64,000 bases of DNA from Chara braunii (GCA_003427395.1 BFEA01000617.1:517574-581573), one strand, 5' to 3'; shown: positions 1 to 10,926, counted from the stretch's first letter. The notes: generated from the letters alone by a model not told the origin. A program made the numbers and translations.

Positions 1-662
1 GACCCATTTAAGATCGTCCTGAGCTGGTCGGATTGCTCCGATCATTCCGGCAAGATGAAGGTATTCGAGCGGATCGACCATGTCAGCAGCGTCGGAGGAA
101 GAAATTCCCGAGGTCGATGCAACTGCCATGGAGGGGGAAGGGAGCTCAGGGGTGTACGCAACGATCTCCTCGCTTCGGGCCATATCCATTAGTGCGGCCG
201 CTCGTCCTTGATTCAGAGCTACGGGGGCTGCAGCAGGTGGGGGTTGATTTCGTTTCGGCTGCGGGCAGTTCAGTGCGAAATGCCCGGGCCGCTCGTCCTC
301 ACTCCGTATTTGGTAGTGGAAGCCCTTCGATTCGTAGCGATCGAAACGCTGGCACTCAGTGCATAGAGTTCGAGGCCAATGGGGCGCCACTACCGTCCAC
401 GGAATGACGATCAACTCGTTAAATGACAACAATACAGAGTAAGGTGGATAATGCGTATCGATAATGACAAAGCCCGCATCCACGAACCCGGAACAACGAT
501 TTTCAGGAGGGAAGTAATATTGTCCACCGATGCGTGCGACAACTTTCCGTACGTCCCACTTGCATACACGTGTCCTTTCCTTGTTGTAGGGGAAGGGACG
601 CGTCGGCGACGGAGATACGGAAGGCTGGCGTCCGATCGAGGAACAACTGTTAGTCCACAGAT
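1..662 (-). pseudogene. Fused ORF: unknown conserved domain joined to gag zinc-knuckle tail (RE-A left copy)
   Basis: Read on the minus strand, this frame stays open from about 662 to the window edge (about 220 residues). Its first ~120 residues match the ORF at 5,306-5,845 on the plus strand, including a CTEC pair. At about position 297 it passes in frame into the gag C-terminus found at 7,223-7,490 of the plus-strand element: the H-x4-C half of a CCHC knuckle, a Pro/Ala-rich stretch, then the segment that normally leads to protease. Compared with the right-hand copy, about 1.55 kb (5,672-7,223) is missing, so the first Cys pair of the knuckle is replaced by the upstream CTEC. The right-copy ATG is CTG here, so no start is obvious. 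Most differences from the right copy are conservative, which suggests both descend from a coding sequence. Function of the N-terminal domain is not recognised. Confidence 0.6.
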
Positions 663-2529
663 CAATCAATCAGATGGAGCTTACGCAATTTCTCGAGTCG
701 TCATCAAAAGCACTAAAAGAAATAATTAGTGCCTTCCTACCGTTGGTCGCGAGAGAAGCGGCTTACGGAACCCGCGCAGTCATGCATTGATCGCGTTGGA
801 GTTCTGAGGGATCAACCCGCGACTCAGTTTCAGCGGACTTCATTAACAAAAATACGAGGCGCCTAGCTTTTTCGAGGCTGCCATACCGACTATCGGTTAA
901 TGTCGTGCAACATAAGGCATATGGCATGCACAGTGCACAAATCTAAACACTCTTGCATTCTCGAACAAAATCCAATCGAACGCTGAGTCTAATCAACGCA
1001 AAAAGACAAGCAACCTTTACATCCACTATGGAAGGTGCAAAAATGACAAGGGTACACAGGTCAGAAATCAACGGAGGGATTTGTACACACACATCCACCG
1101 TTTACAAGACAAGGGGATCAAGCCCTCGTCCACTGGGTATTACCCAGGAAACTAATGGAAGAGTTCCGGAAAAAGTTCTTCCTTGCGAAAACTCTTCTGA
1201 GTTCACTTCTGTTCACAAGAGGGACAAACCATCAATGCATAATTATCCGAGTCAGAGAGAGAGGGAGAGAGGGTGAGTGGGCGGGGGGGGGAGGGATAGA
1301 CAAGGAAAGCTGAGACAAAAGGCATCAGAATCCGACACGAGAGCATTCGGCTACACAACCATGAACTCACACCAGAAAAAATGATCCGTAATGAAGGCGC
1401 ATTCGCCATAGAATTCCAATACGGGCCCNGGCCAATCATCCACTCAACTCCAATCACACATCGTCATACCCGCACCGACGATCCCGGTCGTCGCGTGCTA
1501 ACTTTCACCACTGCGATCGTCACCCCGTTGATGTAGGCTTGACTGGGCTCGCCTGGATCCCACAGTCCGTCGTGGCGATCAAGCGCGCAACCGGCCAGAC
1601 TACAGTCAGCCCGACAGGACTTTTTGACTCGCACCAAANACATCACCTAANCACTGCTTCTCGAAAGNTGGCTTGCGAGTGGAAAACATAAGAGAGTTTT
1701 GCGGGCGCGTTTGCATAATTTATAGTTGCNAGAAAGGAGATAGATGGGGGAAGGGTCAGAGGGGAGATNAGGGTGTANGGAGAGAAGGTTCAGCGAAGGG
1801 CGCTCAGGGGAAGCCATGTTGATCCTTCCGAACCCGGTGGTCGGCCAATCAGATTCGTCGCGCAATATGAAGATCCTCTTACTCAACGCGTCTGATTGGT
1901 GAGCCGGGGTGACCGGAGGATCAACCGGGCTTCAAGAGCCAAGGTTGATGAGCAAGAAGAGACGAGGCGCGAAAAGCAGCGTGAGACGGGTCCAAGATTC
2001 AGACAATCAAGAATGGGAATCAAGCGCACAAAAGCAAAGAGAGAGAGAAACAGTTGCGATGGGAGACGAAGAGAAGGGGGAAGGGAGAGAAAAGAGAGCG
2101 CGGGGGAAGAGTGGCGCGGGAAATAAGGAGGAGGAAGCTCGCATGAGTGGTGCCGACAACAAGAGAAAAAGACACATAAACAGTTACAGCTTGCCTATGC
2201 CCAAAACCAATTCAAAAATTGAAATCACCATATCCGCGCGCGAAAGTCGACGCGGGAAAAAAAATTCCTACGCCTATCCGTATTCTTCCAAAATTCCTAA
2301 AGTTTTCCTCACGTGACCGAGAACATTCATGGAAGGAAAACGATACGTCGGGCTCCGCTTATTCCGTAATTCCTAACTGTCGAGCCCGATTCCCAGTGCG
2401 CTCGCTAAGGCGCACGTAATTTCCCATGCATTTCCCGAATTACAAAAGGCAGAATTTCAAGAATCAATAGAACTTTCGAAAAATGGGGGCCCAAACAGGG
2501 CGCCTGAAATCAAGAAAAGCGACGAGGGT
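298..2529. repeat. Left arm of ~2.2 kb inverted repeat
   Basis: The reverse complement of this stretch aligns along its whole length with 3,448-5,675. Matching landmarks are 2,420-2,520 with 3,450-3,560, the short frame at 1,647-1,886 (minus) with 4,093-4,323 (plus), 1,203-1,457 with 4,568-4,816, and 411-729 with 5,290-5,555. The arms differ by many scattered substitutions and small indels, so the duplication is old. Several N positions occur at 1,430-1,790. It contains no other gene I can support. It probably represents the LTR/leader region of a retroelement copy whose gag follows at 1-297. Confidence 0.85.
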
Positions 2530-2980
2530 TCTGCAGGGTCGGTATGATACACAAAGGGGGTATTGGGTCAAGGGGGTACGAAAGATAGCGCGGGGGCGGG
2601 AAATGGTTCGTCAGGGAAGACATGAAAGGCAGTCTTGACATAGAAAAAACCAACAGGCCATCTCAGCATTTGACGAACGGTGGCTTGATCCCCATCGCAA
2701 GATGGCAGGGGTCCAGGACAGCGGAAAGCGTATGGAAAAATTGGGCGGCACAGGAGGATCAATGGTCTTTCCGCCACCCGAACTGCTTTTTCACACCACT
2801 GTCAGGCCCGTCAACAGGGATAGTAGCAACAATCGACCTGATACCTGCCCAATGCCCCCAAGCCCCTGTGGAGTCTGCCCCTCACCCACATCAGGCCCCT
2901 CCTATACCCTCCCAGTCCCCTCTGCCGCTCCCGTCACCGCCTCCCCCCCTTTCGGTTGGCTCCCCATTCCTGACCCCTTC

Positions 2981-3053
<73 letters not shown>

Positions 3054-3447
3054 ATTGCCTGATGCCTTCCCCCCCCCCCCCCCCTCTCCTCCCCCCTGTC
3101 TTTGCTCCGCAGATACTGCTACTCAGGGACAAGAAACGGAAGGCCCTAGCAGCAGCGAATGGTTGTGACGCAATACCCGGTTTCAAGAGACACAGGAAAG
3201 TGGACAACGACGCCAATTCTACTAGAGGACAGACTTCACTACCGCTAACCCCCTCATGGTACATCTTGTAGGGGTAGAGGGGGGAATCAAAGAGGACATC
3301 GAAGCGGGTACAAGGCTCATAGGGTTCAAAAGGGCAGATTAGGATTCAATGTCAAAAGGGAGCTGCAAAGGAAGGGCTGTGGGGAGAGATAAATACAGGG
3401 TGCTCCAAGAAGGGTTGAGTGTTATTAGTAGCTCCAAGGGGTAACGG
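2530..3447. other. Spacer between inverted arms, with long poly-C
   Basis: This unique segment separates the two arms. It is C-rich and contains an uninterrupted run of about 69 C (2,982-3,050) and another of 16 C (3,069-3,084). The apparent Pro-rich and Gly-rich reading frames across it are products of these runs and are not called. No gene, TATA box or other signal could be supported. Confidence 0.7.
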
Positions 3448-5675
3448 AGCCCGTCGCTTTTCTTGATTTCAGGTGCCTTGTTTAGACCCCCATTTTTTAG
3501 AGGTTCTATCGATTCTTGAATTCTGCTTTTTGTCATTCGGGAAATGCATGGGAAATTGCATGCGCCTGAGCGAGCGCACTAGGAATCGGGCTCGACAGTT
3601 AGGAATTCCGGAATAAGCGGAACCCAACGCGTCTCTTTTCTTTTGTGCATGAATGTTCTCAGTCACGACAGAGAAAACTATAGGAATTTTGTGAGCATAC
3701 GGATAGGCATAGGATTTTCTTTTCCCGCATCGACTCTCGCACGCACATATGGTGATTTCAATTTTTGAATTGGTTTAGGACGTAGGCAAGCTGTAACTGT
3801 TTTGGTGCCTTTTTCTTTTGTTGTCAGCGCCGCAAATGCGAGCTTCCTTCTCCTTATTTCCTGCGTCATTCTTCCCCCATACTCTGTTCTCTCTCCCTTC
3901 CCCCTCCTCTTCGTCTCCTGTCGCAATTGTTTTCCCTCTCTCTGCTCTTTGCGCACCCGTTTCCTTTCTTGATCATTTGAAGCTTGGACCTGTCTCGCGC
4001 TGCATCTTGCGCCTCTTTCCTTCTCGCTCTTCAACGTTGGCTCACGAAACCTGGTTGGTCCTCCGATTACCCCTGCTCACCAATCAGACGCGTTGAGTAA
4101 GAGGATCTTCCTACTACGCGACGAATCTGATTGGTTGAACATTGGGTTCCGAAGGATCAACATGGCTTCCCTTGAGCACCCCTCGCTGAATCTTCTTCCC
4201 CTACACCTCGATTTCCCCTCTGCCTTCTCTCCCGTCTGTCTTCTTTCTCGCAACTGCGCGCCCGCAAATCTCTCTTATGTTTTCAACTCCCAAGCCAGCT
4301 TCCGGGAACCAGTGGCTAGGTGATGCATTCTGCGGAAGTCGAAAAGTCCTGACGGGCTACCTGTAGGCTGGCCAGTTGCGTGCTTGACACGACGGACTGT
4401 GGGATCTGGGCGAGCCGTGTCGAGCGTCCGTCAGCGGGGTGACGATTGCAGTGGCAGAAGTTAGCACGCGACGGTCGGGATCATCGATGTGGGTATGAGA
4501 ATCGGTAATTGGAATTGAGTGGATGATTGGCCTAGGGACATATTGGAATTTCACGACGAATGCGCCTTCATTGTTGCGGATCGTTTTTCTTTGGTGTGAG
4601 TTCATGGCTGTGGAGCCGAACGTTGTCTTGTCGGATTCCAGTGTCTCCTGTCTCGATATTTCTCGCCCATCTCTCCCCTTTCTCTCTCTGATCTGAATGA
4701 CGATGTGTTATGAGTTTGTCTCTCCTGTGAACAAAAGTGAATCCTTGTAATTTCCTGCGAAGAAGAACTTCTTCCGGAACTCCTTCATTAGTTTCCTTGG
4801 TAATCCCTGGATGCAAAGGAACTCAATCATCTTGTCTTGTGAACGGTGGATGCGTGTGTACAATCCCCCGATTTATTTCTGATTTGTGCACCATTGTTAT
4901 TTTCGCACCTTCCACAGTGGATGCATGCATAGAAATGCTTGTATGTGAATTTTTCGTTGATTAGACCCAGAGCTCGACGGGATCTTGTTCGAGAATGCAA
5001 GAGTGTTTAGATCTGTCGTTCTGAATGCATTGCGCATGCCATGTGCCTTACACTGCACGACATCTGCAGCCAGTATGCGAGGCAGCCTCGAAAGAGCAAG
5101 GCGCCTTCGATTTACGACGATCTGGCCAGCTGAGCCTCAGTCGCGGGTTCGTCCCTCGAAACTTTAACCCGATTGCTGCATGGTTGTACGAGCTCTGTAA
5201 CATGGTTCTCTCGTGTAGAAAGGAAGGTATATATTAGTTGGTTTTTACGATTGTGTTTTTTGATGACGTCTCGAGGTTTTTGCAAACTCAATTCGATTGA
5301 TTGATATGTGGACTGACGGGCACACCTCGATTGAGTGCCAGCCTCCCGTGTCTCCCATGCCAACGCGCCCCTTCCCTTACAACGAGGAAAGGACCCATGT
5401 TTGCGAGTGGGACGTACGAGAAGCTGTCGCACAGATCGGCGGACAATATTACTTCCCTCCCGAAAATCGTTGTTCTGGATTTGTGGACGCGGGCTTTGTC
5501 ACTATCAATACGCACTTCCCGCCTTACTCAGCATTGTTGCCATTTAACGAGCTGATCGTCATTCCGTGGACGGCAGTGGCGCCCCATTGGCCCCGAACCC
5601 TCTGTACTGAGTGCCAGCATTTCGACCGCTACGAATCAAAGGGCTTCCACTACCGAATACAGAGTGAAGATGAGC
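3448..5675. repeat. Right arm of ~2.2 kb inverted repeat
   Basis: Mirror image of 298-2,529 and in the same orientation as the gag at 6,161-7,490. The inner edge is sharp: homology begins near 3,448 (left partner ends near 2,529). On the outer side homology is continuous to about 5,672, after which the left copy jumps to sequence equivalent to 7,223. This arrangement fits two retroelement 5' regions facing away from a common centre, or a foldback-type element; terminal direct repeats to decide between them were not found. Confidence 0.85.
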
Positions 5676-5845
5676 ACAAGGAAAGAGCCACGAGGCTGAG
5701 ACCCTCCACGTCGAACTCGGAACTAACCAACGAGCGACGTCGGGACTTGATACGGAAACGGGACACGCGGCGTGTACCGGAGCCCTTTCACTCTAAACGA
5801 AGACCCGTAGCGCGGTGGGAAGTTCGACAATACTTTTTGGATTGA
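5306..5845 (+). CDS. Unknown conserved ORF in RE-A leader (right copy)
   Basis: An open frame of 180 codons from the first ATG at 5,306. It has a left-arm counterpart (minus strand, 662 to about 297) with conservative replacements across ~120 residues, so it was probably translated. Visible features are an aromatic/Pro-rich middle, a CTEC pair about two thirds of the way along, and a highly charged Arg/Glu-rich tail. The family is not recognised. It ends about 310 bases before the gag ATG. In the left copy the same domain is fused to the gag tail, so it may be an N-terminal gag domain or a separate leader ORF. It could also be a captured host exon. Confidence 0.45.
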   Translation: MWTDGHTSIECQPPVSPMPTRPFPYNEERTHVCEWDVREAVAQIGGQYYFPPENRCSGFVDAGFVTINTHFPPYSALLPFNELIVIPWTAVAPHWPRTLCTECQHFDRYESKGFHYRIQSEDEHKERATRLRPSTSNSELTNERRRDLIRKRDTRRVPEPFHSKRRPVARWEVRQYFLD

Positions 5846-6160
5846 ACCTGGATTTTTTTCTTTTCGCGTCGTGCCCGCGCGCACATTCTGCGACGCGCGA
5901 AAGCACTTGACTTACTTCATCGGACCAACATGGGGGATTTCAGTTCTGTCTGTATCCCCACACTCAATTTTCCAAAAATCCTTTGCACACCCCATCTTGT
6001 TGTTTTCCCCGGCCTTCTTTCCGCACCCTTAGCACTCCGAACGGAAGACAACACAGGGCGTGAGGTTGGTATCGAAGCCGACTCGTGTCGGTTCTGATGA
6101 TAGTAAGCCGAACTGGCGAAAGGTAAAAGAAGTCCTCAACCTGCTTGCCGAGATCACCCT
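5846..6160 (+). other. Leader between unknown ORF and gag
   Basis: No ORF. The stretch holds a primer-binding-site-like motif at 6,067-6,079 (separate entry), closely followed by a small CCGAC/GTCGG hairpin near 6,079-6,094. Nothing else is recognised. Confidence 0.4.
6067..6079 (+). promoter_or_regulatory. Primer-binding-site-like motif
   Basis: TGGTATCGAAGCC resembles the TGGTATCAGAGC-type PBS complementary to initiator tRNA-Met that many plant LTR retroelements carry. It sits 82 bases before the gag ATG, where a PBS is expected. If real, an LTR would end just upstream, near 6,050-6,065. The match is imperfect and the LTR boundary was not verified. Confidence 0.35.
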
Positions 6161-6823
6161 ATGACTAGATCAAGATCTGACGAGGGTAGATCAACTATGC
6201 CAATGGCCGACGACAACGCAGCATCCCCCAGGGTGATTGTTGATATCCCCGCCGCTTTTCCTTTCTTTCCCAATCACACCCACCCCGAAGCTTGGTTGGA
6301 AGTCGTCCAAGCCCAAGGTTATAGCGCGGAAGATCTCCCCCGCATCATCACCTTGCTGCTTCGTAACACGGCGCATGATTGGTTTAGGAATCACAGATGG
6401 GTAGATTGGAATACCTTCAAGCAAGCGTTTTTGGCCAGATTTGATACGGTCAGCGAAGATGCTGCTTGGTATGTACTTAAAACTCGACCGCACGAACTAG
6501 GGGAATTGTTGCCTGACTTCGTGGATCGATTTCAAACCACGTTGGATGAATCAGGGCGAGATGAAAATTCCGCCCGAGACTTGTTCATCGATCATCAACG
6601 AAATCCGACGCTAAAAGCTAAGCTGCAGAAAAAAGTTCCCCCTAAAACGAACCAGTTATCCGCTATCATCGCCAAAGCGCTTGAGTTAGACCTGACGGAT
6701 ACAAAGAAGTATATCAATCAGCCTGAGTCAGGGAGACGAAGACATTACAGACACGATTCAGGATGTGGCGGCGAAACGATGATCGTGGTTACGAGCGGTA
6801 GAACGATTTTATCCCCGACCTGA
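6161..6823 (+). pseudogene. gag: Ty3/gypsy-type gag, N-terminal part (RE-A)
   Basis: 220 codons from ATG. Residues ~35-125 match the retrotransposon gag (capsid-like) domain: an H-x-x-x-A-W start, a leucine-rich helix, then a W-F...W-x-x-F-K-x-x-F-x-x-R-F block (about residues 68-93). This domain forms the particle in which reverse transcription occurs. The frame ends near 6,823 within an Arg/Asp-rich linker, and the continuation is in another frame from before 6,810 onward, so one frameshift lies at about 6,760-6,810. With that shift the protein would run on to 7,490. Confidence 0.75.
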
Positions 6824-7490
6824 TCATGACCTCCCCGAAGGGGTCGCCTCTGATATCCCGCCAGCTCCTTCTCCCCCTCCTCCGACTCTCTCTATGAACC
6901 AACAGGTAGCAACTGTTAACCCCAGAAACTCCCAATATCCTGCCTCTATGTCCATAACCAAGATGCACTTGGCACAGATGATCCATACAGCTACTACCAA
7001 ACAATCTGAATGGATGAGCAATCTGGTCCAAATGCAGGCGGCTCACATGGATCGAATGGAACAGATTATGAGCAGGCCAATTAAGCCCAACCCGGCTCCT
7101 TCTCGACCTGCCCCTGCACCGTTCCCGCTTTTGCCCGCCCCGCCTGCACTGGGATATGCACCACAGTTCCCTTATACAGCTAACTTGGCAGGGAAGATTG
7201 AGTGTTACAATTGCAAACAGCCCGGGCATTTCGCCCAGGACTATCCGCAGCCAAAACGAAATCAGCCCCCACATGCCGCAGCCCCTGTAGCTTTGAATCA
7301 AGGACGAGTAGCTGCACTAATGGATACGGCCCGAAATGAGAAGATCATCGCTTACGCCCCTGAGCGACCTTCCCCCTCAATTATAGTTGCATCGACCTCA
7401 GGGACTTCTTCTTCTGAAGCCGCTTACGTGGTTGACTCGGCCGAATATCTTCATCTCGCCGGTATGGTTGGAGCAATCCGATCGGCTTTC
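6810..7490 (+). pseudogene. gag: Gag C-terminal part with defective zinc knuckle (RE-A)
   Basis: Continues gag in the second frame (an ATG occurs at 6,894, but the frame is open upstream). A Met/Gln-rich helix is followed by a Pro-rich linker and one CCHC-type knuckle at 7,203-7,244 (C-Y-N-C, H at 7,227). The final Cys is replaced by Tyr (TAT at 7,242). The inverted left copy keeps that Cys but has lost the first pair. CCHC knuckles bind the element RNA during packaging. Homology to the left copy stops at about 7,488, where the sequence runs into an inverted protease fragment, so the gag-protease junction is destroyed. Confidence 0.7.
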
Positions 7491-7705
7491 GTTTTTACTG
7501 CCTGGGTTGAAATCCACAACGGAACCGTCTGAACTTTCCCTCCGGTTTGCGTGAGCACCAACTGTTTGGAATCGAAATGCAGGCGGGCGCCTACCGCCAT
7601 TGTCCAAGGCAATCCCAACAATACCGAAAATAAGTGCACATCTATGACTAAAGCGTAACGAGGACGTGTACTCGTCCAACTTTCACGGCCACATTCTCGA
7701 TGACT
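7490..7705 (-). pseudogene. Retropepsin fragment, inverted relative to RE-A gag
   Basis: On the minus strand a short frame carries the late part of an LTR-element aspartic protease: a hydrophobic strand followed by L-G-L-P-W, then G-A-x-L-H-F-D and a charged strand, the pattern normally 50-60 residues after the catalytic Asp. The active-site part is absent. It is joined tail-on to the plus-strand gag, so a piece of protease coding sequence was inverted at or near the gag-protease boundary. Confidence 0.5.
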
Positions 7706-8149
7706 CCTACATCCGAACATGTTCGGGTATTCGGCCGAACATATTAAAAAAAAAAACATTTTTATTTTTTTTTTAAGTTTTTGATTTTTAACACGAGTTT
7801 GGTTACGAATTTGAGCATAGCTCCCGGGTAAAAGTTGTTTGTATTATTATTTTACATAACATGTATTTTTTTCAGAGTTTTCTAAGAATTGTTTTATTTT
7901 TTTATATATGTTCACGTTTGGAGGGTTTTCGCGCTTATTTGCGTTTGGTCGCGAGCATTCGGCTTCGGTTACTGAACCCGAACACAATGCTACACAACTT
8001 AAAGGTATGCATGTGTCCCCCTATAATTTATGTTTCTTTCTCAAAACTTAATCAGACAATGGGAAGGAACTCAGGTGTAAAATTTAGTTTTTCTTAATTT
8101 TGACTTAGGACAGACTAAGGGATGAACTGGGGAAGGTGGGAAAAAGACG
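7706..8149. other. AT-rich intergenic stretch
   Basis: No gene. A-tract and T-tract sequence with one notable 14-base palindrome, CCGAACATGTTCGG, at 7,713-7,726, which recurs at 35,847-35,860. A second palindrome, TTCGGCCGAA, follows at 7,730-7,739. Confidence 0.5.
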
Positions 8150-8350
8150 GTTTTGCATCCGTATAACCAGGTCTCAAAGGTAGGGTATTGTTTCTAAGAT
8201 GAATGACCCAATACTATGTTTATTGGTTGTTTTCTGAAGGGCCAAACATTGTTTCTAAGCTGAATGATTTGGTTGGTGTGGTTATTTTTTGAAGGTTTGT
8301 CTGGATTATTTTCGAGATCAAACATTGTTTCTAAGTTGAATGGTTTGGTT
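8150..8350. repeat. Hairpin array A (three units)
   Basis: Three units share an ATTGTTTCTAAG-N-TGAATG core (8,187-8,205; 8,248-8,266; 8,324-8,342) flanked by different but mutually complementary bases: GGGT/ACCC (8,183-8,209), CCAAA/TTTGG (8,242-8,272) and CAAAC/GTTTG (8,319-8,347). The same core with yet another stem occurs at 30,252-30,286. The constant loop with changing paired stems suggests an RNA or single-stranded DNA hairpin. Confidence 0.65.
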
Positions 8351-9384
8351 TATCGTTTTTTTTTGAAAATTCTGACTGAAGTTGCGTTGAATGGTCCAGC
8401 TCGGAAGCCAGCCACCCTTTTGCTGCCCTCTACATGTGGTGTCAAAATCTCAGATTTTTGGTCCGCTCTCGGCCCGCTCATGTCCTCTAGTCGACCGCCC
8501 TCTGGGGGAGTTCCAATCAGCACTCGGAGATCGACCGAGTGGTTCCTTCCGCTAGGCCCACCAGCGTATCCCTGTGCGTTATGTCCATTGACCACGTCGA
8601 GCTACTGCCTCCTGATCTGTCCGGGACCTTATGGTTGTTAATAAGGAACCCACCACGTTCCGATCATCATACAGGCCCGGTCTCATCCAGCTGCCTCATT
8701 GGAATCTCGTCGGTCATCTCTCTTGGCAAGGCGGCCTGGTTGAGTCGCCTCTTCATCGGCGACCATTTACCCGGCCTCCCTTCGTGCCGCAGCCCGGGTC
8801 AGATGTGATCATGCACCGGCCCCGTATTTACCGAATTTGACCCCGAAACTCCGATCTTTTAAGATCCACCCGAGCTCGCTTGCGACCAACGTTTTGATAG
8901 TTACTTCAGCCAATCGAAAGGTTAGAACGAAGACCCGGATGCCCGAGGACATCCACAAGCGCCATATCCACATGCACTCATATATCAAAACCAAGCAAAA
9001 ACTGCAAATAAAAGGGAAAAAATGTTTCTTATTTCAAAGAAAAAAACCTTTAGCTGTTAGACAGCCGCCCGACCACCAGCCCACACCCCAATTCTCACCG
9101 TCCCCGGCGAGCGTTTTCCAAAGTATTTCCCTGTCCCTTATTTTCGTTCATCCCATTTCCCCTGGTTCCCCCGGTTACCAACGCCCCTCAATGTTCGTTT
9201 CCTAACTATGCTTGTTTCCCCTAACTAAGGTACAAATTCCCTTTCGGCGTCACCACATACCGCCCTTTCCCGACTCACGTTTCCCTAGCTATGGTACACC
9301 CTTCCTGTTGGTTCCGTGACACCCGTCCCTCTCTAATTATGGTACATTCACTGTTCCTAGGACTAAGACTCATGGCGCATCACC
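8351..9384. other. Non-coding stretch 3' of RE-B
   Basis: No supported gene. At about 9,200-9,345 a CTA-(A/G)-CTATGGTAC-like phrase recurs four times at irregular spacing. It lies just beyond the integrase stop of the minus-strand element and could hold its 3' UTR/LTR, but no matching copy was found to the right of 16,988. Confidence 0.4.
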
Positions 9385-10926
9385 CTACGACCGTTTCCGT
9401 CTCCTCTTCCTCTTCTCAAGCCCTTCCCTCTTCCGTTTCCTCTCTTCTCTCTCCCGTTTGATTTTCAAGGCTTTCCTTGAGGCAATCCTCCTCTCTCTTA
9501 GCCTGCGCTTCCCTAACCGGTCGGTGTCACCTTCTTCTTCTCTAGGCCTTTTCTTCTTCCTAGGGGTCCTTGGTAGCGAAGGCTTCCGAACCTTATACCC
9601 TTTTCTGGTTGGGCGAGACGAGCCCCCTTGTCTGGAGGTCTCCCCCTTTTCATGAGTGACGGTCAATTCTTCTTCGAGCACTTCCTTCCCTTTCTGTTTC
9701 GGCTCCTCCCCAAGGGTCCCTCTTGATCGAAAGATTTTGAGACGAGCCCCCGTGACAGGGTCCCTTAGCCTACTCCCATCTAATTCCACGAGCATATAAG
9801 CCCCCCCGTCCAATCTCTTCAGGACCTTATACGGCCCCATCCATCGGTTCGCCAATTTTCTACTCCAGGTCTTTTCTAGTAACGAATTGTACATCAACAC
9901 TAGGTCGTCAATCCCTATCGGCGCCTTTCAGACCCGCAAATTTTTATCCCACCTATCTTTCCCTTTCACCATTTCTCTCTCAATGTTCTCACTGGCCGTG
10001 GCTACCCCGGCATCCAAGTTCTCAGCTATTTGCTGTATCCGTGCTTCTTATAGCTCACCCCTGGACATGTTGGTTTTCCATGAGACACTTCTCCAAGTGT
10101 TAATGTGGAACTCAATGGGTAGGGGACAATGCCTACCAAACCAAAGGGTGTATGGAGGGTACCCAATACTGGACTTAACCGTGATGTTGTCTTCCCAAAC
10201 TGCGTATCGTAAATACTTAGGCCATTGCTCCGCGCGACCCTTGCACCATTTTGCTAGGGCGTCCACAAGTGTCTGGTGTCCCCTCTCTACTGGCGCATTG
10301 CTTTGGGGGTGATAAGCGGTTGTATAGGCTGCCCCGATCCCTGCCTTTTCTAATAACCCCTTCACATTTTGGCTTAAGAACTCAACTCCCCTATCCATGA
10401 TTATTCTCCTGACACACCCATACCGCGCGATATACTCCAGGAGAAAATCACTCACCTCCTCCACCGTTCTTTTCTTAATGGCCTTTGCTTCTACGAATCC
10501 GGTGAGGTCATCCCAGACGTTGATTATATATCGAAGACCGCCGACCCCTTTTGGCATGGTTACCAAGTCTATATGGACCTTCTCGCCCGGAACCGTGGGG
10601 AGCGACGAAACTAAGGGTTCTTTGTATCGAATTGTCGCCCTCTTCTGGCAAGCTTCACAGGTCGAACAATACTTTTCCACTTCGGTGTATTGCCCGTCCC
10701 ACCAATAAAGCCTGTGGATCTTATCGAAAGTGCCTTTAACCCCCCTGTGACCTCCAACGACCCCATCGTGCAACTCCTCTATGACCGCCCTTCTCTCTTC
10801 CGGATCGCACAGCACCCTCATGGGTATTGCGAACTTGGTGGGTCTTTTGAAGAGGTGGCCTCCCCGCAGGCAATATCCCAGGGCCTCTTGCTGGATCCTT
10901 TCAGTCCCTGTTTCCCTACCGGCCAA
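9385..10926 (-). pseudogene. Integrase of RE-B (Ty3/gypsy type), two in-frame stops
   Basis: Reads leftward. The upstream part (10,926-10,048) has the HHCC zinc-binding domain (H54, H60, C87, C90) and a DDE core with Asp120 in HIDL, Asp178 in IMDRG and Glu215 in PVERG; the last two are about 36 residues apart, as in retroviral-type integrases. After two in-frame stops (TAA near 10,048 and TGA near 9,935) the same frame resumes at 9,900 with the GPY/F C-terminal module (W-M-G-P-Y-K-V) and ends in a very basic Lys/Arg-rich tail. All catalytic residues survive, but the stops make it non-functional. It inserts retrotranscribed DNA into chromosomes. Confidence 0.85.

Noticed and set aside
2622-3271. 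Pro-rich plus-strand ORFs and a Gly-rich minus-strand ORF
   Set aside because: They are translations of the poly-C runs; composition alone explains them.
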